The notes below the pieces were generated by a model, which saw only the letters and a program-made list of their open reading frames with translations, searched no databases and had not been told where the DNA came from. Shown piece after piece: positions 59,041 through 64,000 of a stretch of DNA of 64,000 bases. A program made the position numbers and the translations under genes. The DNA comes from Streptomyces vietnamensis (GTDB taxonomy: Bacteria; Actinomycetota; Actinomycetes; Streptomycetales; Streptomycetaceae): NCBI RefSeq assembly GCF_000830005.1, contig NZ_CP010407.1:8196001-8260000 (forward strand), read 5' to 3'. The first letter of the stretch is position 1; every line of letters starts with the position of its first letter.

Positions 59041-60321
59041 TCAGCGGTTGAAGGTCAGCCGCGGTGCCGCGTTGCGGGCCAGTGCGTGGGCCTGGTCGGA
59101 CCACCACGTGCCGGCAGGTGGGTCGACGATGCCGTACTCGGGGTCGATCGTGCCGCCGGTGTTGCGGGTGCAGCTGCCGTCGGACTCGCCCGGGATCTTG
59201 ATCCACAGGTAGGCGTCGACGAGCGGTACACCGGTGTCGGCGGTCGGGCGCGGGCCGAGGCCGCGGCCGGGCGCGTTGCACCAGATCTCCGGGTCGCCGG
59301 AGTACTTGCCGGGCTCCGGGGCCCAGGCGCCCAGGCCGTTGCGGCTGGTGTCGATGACGAAGTGGTGCAGTGCGTCGTTCGACGGGGTGCCCACGCTCTG
59401 GTCGAACCAGGCGTCGGTCCAGTGCCAGGTGGCGGGGTCGGCGGAGTCGACCGCGTTGCCCGGGACGCCGTCGTTGGGCGCGGCGGCCGAGTAGTACTGG
59501 GTGGCGCACCAGTCGGTGTGGCCGCGGGCGTACTCGGGCCCTTCGGTGGCGAACCACATGCACTTGGCTATCCAGGTGCCGTAGCGCGCGTTGTGGTCGG
59601 TGGGGTGGGTGTTGGACACGTTGAGGGAGAAGCCGTCGCTGTCCTGGACGCCGGCGTCGAGCAGCCGCCGCGCCATGTCGCCCACGGGCCGCCACAGGAC
59701 GTTGCCCGCGTCGAGGTAGGCCGCGGTGCGGGCCTTGGACTTGATGGTCCTGACCGCGTACGCGAGGTCGGCGACGCGGGCCGCCGTGAGTTCGCCGGTC
59801 GGGTCCACGCCCGGCCCGCAGTCGCTGGGGAGGAGGGCGAGGCCGTCGGGCTCGACCACGACGACGGCCTTGCTGTCGCCGATACCGGCGGCGAAGGCGT
59901 CGATCCACTGCCGGTAGGCGGCGGAGGAGGCGGCTCCGCCGCTGGAGTACTGGGAGCAGTCCCGGCCCGGCACGTTGTAGGCGACCAGGACGGGGGTCCG
60001 GTTCACCGCCCGGGCCTTGCGGACCAGGCTTCTCACCTTCGCCCGGACTTCGTCGGGCGTGCCCTCGGTGAACCACTCGGCCTGCGGCCAGCTCGCGAGC
60101 TTGGCCATGTTCACGGCGTTCGTGAAGTCGCCGCTCCTGAGGTCGGTGAGTGCCTGCTCGGCGGCCTTGCTGTGCGGGTCCACGTAGAACTTCGTGGCCG
60201 GGGTGAGCGTGTCCGCGGCGGCTGCGGCCTGAGCCTGACCCTGCGTCGCGGTGAGGGCGGCACAGGCCGCGAGTGCCGCGAGGGCGGCGGTCGCACGGCG
60301 CCGTAGGCTGCGTGGCTTCAT
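59041..60321 (-). CDS. Secreted GH6 cellobiohydrolase-type enzyme
   Basis: 426 residues. Signal peptide (about 1-33), then a GH6 catalytic domain. Asp159 in VVVVEPDGLA is the proposed acid; CSQYSSGGA begins the active-site loop region and KIPGESDGSC closes it. The long insertion between DWCATQYYSAAAP and TDAWFDQSVG and the tail resembling Cel6B (CNAPGRGLGPRP, PLVDAYLWIKIPGESDG) mark it as the exo-acting type that releases cellobiose. No CBM is present, unlike most such enzymes. No CebR box directly precedes it, and a hairpin at 60366 separates it from the endo-GH6 gene, so read-through may control it. Confidence 0.9.
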   Translation of the reverse strand: MKPRSLRRRATAALAALAACAALTATQGQAQAAAAADTLTPATKFYVDPHSKAAEQALTDLRSGDFTNAVNMAKLASWPQAEWFTEGTPDEVRAKVRSLVRKARAVNRTPVLVAYNVPGRDCSQYSSGGAASSAAYRQWIDAFAAGIGDSKAVVVVEPDGLALLPSDCGPGVDPTGELTAARVADLAYAVRTIKSKARTAAYLDAGNVLWRPVGDMARRLLDAGVQDSDGFSLNVSNTHPTDHNARYGTWIAKCMWFATEGPEYARGHTDWCATQYYSAAAPNDGVPGNAVDSADPATWHWTDAWFDQSVGTPSNDALHHFVIDTSRNGLGAWAPEPGKYSGDPEIWCNAPGRGLGPRPTADTGVPLVDAYLWIKIPGESDGSCTRNTGGTIDPEYGIVDPPAGTWWSDQAHALARNAAPRLTFNR

Positions 60322-60365
60322 GAGGGCTCCTGGTCGGAGGGACGGGGGTGAGGGGGCTGGTGGTA

Positions 60366-60406
60366 CCTGTGGCCCGGTCGCGGGGCGGCGGACACCGGGC
60401 CACAGG
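60366..60406 (-). terminator. Hairpin between the two GH6 genes
   Basis: Perfect 13-base stem (CCTGTGGCCCGGT and complement) with a 15-base loop, 10 bases past the endo-GH6 stop. It may cut or reduce transcription into the exo-type gene. Confidence 0.7.
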
Positions 60407-60415
60407 AGTCGGATG

Positions 60416-61381
60416 TCAGTAGCCGTAGATCATCTTGTAGGCGACCTCCGGGAGGAACTGGCCGGCCGTGGAACCGGTCCCGACGCCGCAGTTGCCGTCG
60501 GACTCGCCCGGGGCTTTGATCCACAGCAGCATCTCGGCGCCGCCACCCAGCTGGGTGGGCGTGCCGATGCGGCGGCCGGCGGCGTTGCACCACTCGCCGT
60601 TGGCGCCGTTGCCGTTGCGGCTGGTGTCGACGACGAACGGCTTGGTGTAGCCGTAGCGGGCGGCCAGTTCGCTGTTGACGGCGTTGCCGTAGGCGGTGTT
60701 CTGGGCGGTGGTGTAGTAGTTCGAGATGTTGAGGGAGAAGCCGTGCGCCTGTCGGAGCCCGGCTTCGTGGAGGCGCTGGGCCATCGTCGCCGCGCTCACC
60801 CAGCCGGGGTTGCCGGCGTCGAGGTAGACCCAGGTGTTGGGGGCCTGACGGTTGAACTCGGCGAGGGCGCCGCTGATCATGCCCTGACGCTCGCGGATCT
60901 GGTCCTGGTTCATGCATCCGTAGTCCGCGAGGGAGTCCGGTTCGAGGACGACGACGGCCGGGCGGTCGGCGATTCCACCGGCGAACTGGGCGATCCAGCT
61001 CGCGTAGGCGGACGGGGAGGCGGCGCCGCCTCCGGACTGCCCGCCGCAGTAGTCGCGGTGGTAGATGTTGTACGCGACCAGGACGGGCAGCTTGTCCCGG
61101 TAGTCCGCGGCCCCGACGTACGCGCCCGTGGCGGTGCCGATGGTGCCGCTCCAGGAGCCGAACCAGTGGGCCATGGGGGTGTTGGCGAGGGACGCGCTGA
61201 TGGCGGGCGCCCGGCCGTCACCCGGGTTGGCGGCGACCCACTGCTTCGCGCTCGAGTTCGGATCCACGTAGAACCCGCTGGTCATGGTGGTCGGATCGGC
61301 CGCGTGGGCGGACGGCGCGACGGCGAGCGCCAACGGCAGCGCGAGGAAGGCTGCCGCGAGGGTGCGGATTCGGCGGCGCAT
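60416..61381 (-). CDS. Secreted GH6 endoglucanase
   Basis: 321 residues: signal peptide (about 1-28, ending AHAADP) and a compact GH6 domain. Asp149 in VVVLEPDSLADY is the proposed acid; YCGGQSGGGAA and KAPGESDGNC are the other family motifs. It lacks the long loops of the exo-type neighbour, which fits an open-cleft endo-acting enzyme. No cellulose-binding module. GAGG precedes the ATG at 61381. Two CebR boxes lie about 100 bases upstream. Confidence 0.91.
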   Translation of the reverse strand: MRRRIRTLAAAFLALPLALAVAPSAHAADPTTMTSGFYVDPNSSAKQWVAANPGDGRAPAISASLANTPMAHWFGSWSGTIGTATGAYVGAADYRDKLPVLVAYNIYHRDYCGGQSGGGAASPSAYASWIAQFAGGIADRPAVVVLEPDSLADYGCMNQDQIRERQGMISGALAEFNRQAPNTWVYLDAGNPGWVSAATMAQRLHEAGLRQAHGFSLNISNYYTTAQNTAYGNAVNSELAARYGYTKPFVVDTSRNGNGANGEWCNAAGRRIGTPTQLGGGAEMLLWIKAPGESDGNCGVGTGSTAGQFLPEVAYKMIYGY

Positions 61382-61477
61382 GGCGGTACCTCGATTCCTG
61401 ACGGGGGACGCGCCGCACGCTCTCGTCCCGAGCGGGCGGCGCACTGAGGAAGTGCGGTGGTACGACACCTCTGGAGG

Positions 61478-61506
61478 TGGGAGCGCTCCCACTGGAAGCG
61501 GTCCCA
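61478..61506. promoter_or_regulatory. Two adjacent CebR boxes upstream of endo-GH6
   Basis: A perfect TGGGAGCGCTCCCA at 61478-61491 is followed after one base by a weaker TGGAAGCGGTCCCA at 61493-61506 (12 of 14). The tandem layout suggests cooperative repression of the cellulase gene. Confidence 0.88.
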
Positions 61507-61626
61507 GTGCATGCTTCGACTTCCCTGAGGTGTGGCCGTATCGTGTGATGCCCTGTTGAGCCTGTCAAGTGGGCCAGTTTGACCGGCACTTCACATGACG
61601 GTGAGAAGGCTTTACAGTCCTGCAAC

Positions 61627-61640
61627 TGGAAGCGCTTCCA
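61627..61640. promoter_or_regulatory. Variant CebR-type box upstream of the LacI regulator
   Basis: TGGAAGCGCTTCCA, a perfect palindrome differing from the CebR box by one symmetric base change per arm. It lies 39 bases before the regulator start, so the regulator probably controls itself. Confidence 0.75.
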
Positions 61641-61678
61641 CCCTTCCAGGCGTTCAGGTCGCGACAGGAGGGCGGATC

Positions 61679-62692
61679 ATGGCCGAAGAGGTGCCGCGAC
61701 GGCAGTCGACCCTTGACGAGGTGGCCGAACTGGCCGGAGTCTCGAGGTCGGTCGCCTCCCGTGTGCTCAACAACGCCCCGCACGTCAGCCGCGCCAAACG
61801 GGAGGCGGTCGAACGGGCCGTCCACCAGCTCGGTTACGTTCCCCATCCGACCGCCCGCGCGCTGGCGACCCGTCAGACCGGTGCGGCCGCCCTGGTCGTC
61901 TCGGGAGAGGATCCGTCGATCTTCGCGGACCCGTTCTTCGCCCAGGTGATCGTGGGCGCCTCGGCCGCGCTGGAGGACGCCGACCTGCACCTGATGCTGT
62001 GTCTGGCCGCCTCCGACCGGGGGCGCCGGCGCGTGGAGCAGCTCCTCCGGTCCAAGGGGGCCGACGGGGTGATGCTGATGGCGCTGCGCGAGGACGATCC
62101 GCTGGCCCGTATGGCGGAAGAGGCGGAGATCCCCGTGGTGTTCGGCGGGCGACCGGTCGGTCTGGACCCGCGGTGGTACGTGGACGTCGACAACCTCGGA
62201 GGGGCGCGCGCGGCGACGGAGCACCTGATCTCGCTCGGCCGGACCCGGGTCGCGACGATCTGCGGACGGCTGGACACCGAGGTGGGACGTGCCCGCTACC
62301 GCGGTTACCAGGACGCCATGCTGGCGGCCGGACTCGAACCGTGTCCACCGGAGGCCGGTGACTTCACCGAGCCGAGCGGAGCGGCCGCCATGGCCGTACT
62401 GCTGGCGCGGCACCCGGACCTGGACGGAGTGTTCGCCGCCAACGACAACATGGGGGCGGGAGCGTTGCGCACGCTGCGCGATGCCGGCCGGCGCGTCCCC
62501 GCCGACGTCGCCGTGATCGGCTTCGACGACCTGGCCGTGGCCCGGATCGCCGATCCGCCGCTGACCACGGTGCACCAGCCCATAGAGGGTCTCGGTCGCG
62601 AGATGGCGCGCATGCTCGTCGCGCTCGTCAACGGGCAGAACCCCACCCCATTGATCCTTCCCACGCGCCTGGTCACCCGCGCCAGCGCCTGA
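61679..62692 (+). CDS. CebR-like LacI-family repressor
   Basis: 337 residues. LacI HTH at 12-60 (STLDEVAELAGVSRSVASRVLNN, with the hinge GYVPHPTARALATRQTGA), then a periplasmic-binding-like sensor domain (VVSGEDPSIFADPFF, DGVFAANDNMGAGALRTLRDAGRRVPADVAVIGFDDL). AGGAGG precedes the ATG at 61679. It is divergent from the endoglucanase and surrounded by CebR boxes, so it likely represses the cellulases and is released by cello-oligosaccharides. The genuine cebR is usually next to the cebEFG importer, which is not in this window, so this may be a paralogue. Confidence 0.87.
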   Translation: MAEEVPRRQSTLDEVAELAGVSRSVASRVLNNAPHVSRAKREAVERAVHQLGYVPHPTARALATRQTGAAALVVSGEDPSIFADPFFAQVIVGASAALEDADLHLMLCLAASDRGRRRVEQLLRSKGADGVMLMALREDDPLARMAEEAEIPVVFGGRPVGLDPRWYVDVDNLGGARAATEHLISLGRTRVATICGRLDTEVGRARYRGYQDAMLAAGLEPCPPEAGDFTEPSGAAAMAVLLARHPDLDGVFAANDNMGAGALRTLRDAGRRVPADVAVIGFDDLAVARIADPPLTTVHQPIEGLGREMARMLVALVNGQNPTPLILPTRLVTRASA

Positions 62693-62698
62693 CGGGGC

Positions 62699-62815
62699 GA
62701 CCTCGCCGCGGTCCACCGGGCCATCGCCGACGGCGCCGACGTGCGCGGCTACTTCCTCTGGTCCCTGCTCGACAACGAACTCCGCACGCGGTGGGGGTCA
62801 TCGCGCACGGAATGA
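62699..62815 (+). pseudogene. C-terminal fragment of a GH1 beta-glucosidase
   Basis: The frame reads [21 protein letters not shown] then [11 protein letters not shown] and stops. This is the conserved C-terminal region of family 1 beta-glucosidases such as BglC, cut just after the LLDN motif. It starts seven bases after the repressor stop in the same direction. In known ceb loci bglC belongs to the same regulon, so this is probably the scar of a deletion that removed a beta-glucosidase gene. Confidence 0.8.
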
Positions 62816-62825
62816 CGACCATGAG

Positions 62826-62839
62826 TGTTAACGCTCACA
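62826..62839. promoter_or_regulatory. LacI-type operator, distal copy
   Basis: TGTTAACGCTCACA, near-palindrome (5 of 7 half-site pairs) matching the proximal copy at 62915 at 13 of 14 positions. The repeated motif upstream of the sugar-binding protein points to a sugar-responsive repressor other than CebR. Confidence 0.55.
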
Positions 62840-62900
62840 ACCTTTAGGTCGATGTTCCCTGTCGGGTCGCATCAAGAACGGGTAACAACCGTACAGGCCC

Positions 62901-62930
62901 TTGAGTTACAACTCTGTTAGCGCTCACAAT
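62901..62930 (+). promoter_or_regulatory. Promoter overlapped by a LacI-type operator
   Basis: TTGAGT (62901-62906) and CACAAT (62925-62930) with an 18-base spacer make a plausible promoter. The operator TGTTAGCGCTCACA (62915-62928), with one mismatch in its symmetry, covers the spacer and -10 element. It would silence the importer gene at 63081 when its repressor is bound. Confidence 0.55.
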
Positions 62931-63080
62931 GTGTCGCATTCGCCGGCTCGCGATCGTCGGGGCCGACGCTTCGTCCTGCCCCACCCGGCCTCAACCACCC
63001 CTGCGCAGCCACGCCTTCACCGGGCCCATCTCCTTCAGGGCTCCGCCTGGTACGACGCACGTCCCGAGAGGAACCACGAC

Positions 63081-64000
63081 ATGGCCCACAGAGCCCTCCG
63101 CATCATCACCGCCGCCGTCCTGGCCGGCGGTGTGCTGACCGCCTGCACCACCGAGCCCGCGACCACCGGCACCACCGGCGGCACCGGCAAGGGCTCCTCC
63201 GACGGCAAGCTGGTGCTCGGGTTCGCCCAGGTGGGAGCCGAGAGCGGCTGGCGCACCGCCAACACCAAGTCCGTGCGCGACGCGGCCGAGAAGGCGGGCA
63301 TCGAGCTGAAGTTCTCCGACGCGCAGCAGAAGCAGGAGAACCAGATCAAGGCGATCCGCACCTTCATCCAGCAGAAGGTGGACGTCATCGCCTTCTCGCC
63401 GGTGGTGGAGTCCGGCTGGGACACCGTCCTGAAGGAGGCCAAGAACGCCGGCATCCCCGTGATCCTCACCGACCGGGCGGTCGACTCGCAGGACACCTCC
63501 CTCTACCGGACCTTCCTCGGCTCCGACTTCGTCAAGGAGGGGCAGGAGGCCGGCAAGTGGCTCGTGAAGGAGTACGGGGGAACCTCCGCGCCGGTCAACA
63601 TCGTCGAGCTCCAGGGCACGACCGGCTCCGCCCCCGCCAACGACCGCAAGGCGGGCTTCGCCGAGGCGATCAAGGGCGACCCCAAGTTCAAGGTCGTCGC
63701 CTCCCAGACGGGTGACTTCACCCGCGCCAAGGGCAAGGAGGTCATGCAGGCCTTCCTCAAGTCCCACGAGGACATCGACGTCCTGTACGCCCACAACGAC
63801 GACATGGCCCTGGGCGCCATCCAGGCCATCGAGGAGGCGGGCAAGAAGCCGGGCACCGACATCAAGGTGATCTCCGTCGACGGCATCAAGGACGCCTTCG
63901 TCGCCATGAAGGAGAAGAAGATCAACGTGGTGGTCGAGTGCAACCCGCTCCTCGGCGACCAGCTGATGGAACTCGCCAAGAAGGTCGCGGCCGGCGAGGA
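63081..64000 (+). CDS. Sugar-binding lipoprotein of an ABC importer (YtfQ-like), 3' end outside window
   Basis: 306 codons visible. Lipobox LTAC with Cys22 after a short hydrophobic stretch, so it is anchored outside the membrane. The mature part is a Peripla_BP_4 type binding protein: LVLGFAQVGAESGWRTANTKSVRDAAE at its start, FIQQKVDVIAFSPVVESGWDTVLKEAKNAGIPVILTDR, and LYAHNDDMALGAIQAIEEAGKKPG. This order and wording fit YtfQ, the galactofuranose-binding protein, and related pentose/hexose binders. GAGAGGA lies before the ATG. The remaining importer genes would follow beyond 64000. Likely controlled by the LacI-type operators at 62826 and 62915. Confidence 0.87.
   Translation, partial: MAHRALRIITAAVLAGGVLTACTTEPATTGTTGGTGKGSSDGKLVLGFAQVGAESGWRTANTKSVRDAAEKAGIELKFSDAQQKQENQIKAIRTFIQQKVDVIAFSPVVESGWDTVLKEAKNAGIPVILTDRAVDSQDTSLYRTFLGSDFVKEGQEAGKWLVKEYGGTSAPVNIVELQGTTGSAPANDRKAGFAEAIKGDPKFKVVASQTGDFTRAKGKEVMQAFLKSHEDIDVLYAHNDDMALGAIQAIEEAGKKPGTDIKVISVDGIKDAFVAMKEKKINVVVECNPLLGDQLMELAKKVAAGE

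Noticed and set aside
56561..60403. A 1280-codon minus-strand frame across GH9 and GH6
   Set aside because: Arg/Pro-rich shadow of the cellulase genes in a second frame; the true frames have signal peptides and catalytic motifs.
63081..64000. Calling the binding protein CebE
   Set aside because: Its sequence is of the Peripla_BP_4/YtfQ type, not the extracellular solute-binding family 1 type of CebE, and the upstream operators are not CebR boxes.

Overview
The window looks like a stretch of a Streptomyces (or close actinomycete) chromosome. Base composition is very GC-rich with the usual third-position bias, GTG starts and stop/start overlaps are frequent, and the regulators (MmyB-type HTH, ECF41 sigma factor, CebR-type LacI), Tat/lipobox proteins and secreted GH6/GH9 cellulases are typical of that genus. 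I saw no rRNA, tRNA, CRISPR array, insertion sequence or phage gene. The content is accessory and catabolic rather than core.

Layout. (1) 1-2745: 5'-truncated view of a zinc alcohol dehydrogenase, a divergent HTH regulator, and a lipoprotein plus a hypothetical gene. (2) 3246-7487: a tightly coupled four-gene operon with an MfnB-type furan synthase, an aldehyde dehydrogenase, a benzyl-alcohol-type dehydrogenase and a carboxyl-methyltransferase-like gene. I regard this as the strongest candidate for an undescribed pathway. (3) 7574-12342: EF-hand protein, secreted serine hydrolase, WXG100-like fragment, and a sulfite oxidase/rhodanese pair. (4) 12638-16995: epimerase plus ECF41 sigma factor with a matching promoter, an esterase and a drug exporter. 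(5) 17142-23549: a four-gene catabolic operon (exporter/importer, M20 amidohydrolase, YtcJ-type amidohydrolase, esterase) divergent from a double Lrp/AsnC regulator. (6) 23682-28661: SixA, Rrf2 regulator, a 912-residue FAD-oxidoreductase/TPR fusion and an orphan Imm49 immunity protein.

(7) 28770-45841 is a large divergent amine-catabolism locus. Leftward run a Rieske oxygenase, a complete Pot-type ABC importer, a flavin amine oxidase and an aminoaldehyde dehydrogenase. Rightward run an unknown protein, a NuoF-like flavoprotein, a ferredoxin, an ADP-forming acyl-CoA synthetase, two acyl-CoA dehydrogenases, a 3-hydroxyacyl-CoA dehydrogenase and a TetR regulator. Three copies of one palindrome lie between the two arms, two of them perfect and placed inside plausible promoters. 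The genes suggest import of an amine, oxidative deamination to an acid, CoA activation and beta-oxidation-like breakdown, with the NuoF-like protein and ferredoxin feeding electrons to the Rieske enzyme.

(8) 46249-55188: zinc alcohol dehydrogenase, PLP decarboxylase, a desaturase-like FAD protein with SRPBCC and SDR partners, and several stress-type genes (DUF6480, YghA-like SDR, flavodoxin-like reductase, hemerythrin). (9) 55245-62692: a cellulose-degradation island with a secreted phosphodiesterase carrying a jacalin-like lectin, GH9-CBM2, exo-type GH6, endo-type GH6 and a CebR-like repressor, with CebR boxes upstream of the GH9 gene, the endo-GH6 gene and the regulator gene. A beta-glucosidase (GH1) remnant follows. 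(10) 63081-end: a sugar-binding lipoprotein of an ABC importer with its own LacI-type operators, cut by the window end.
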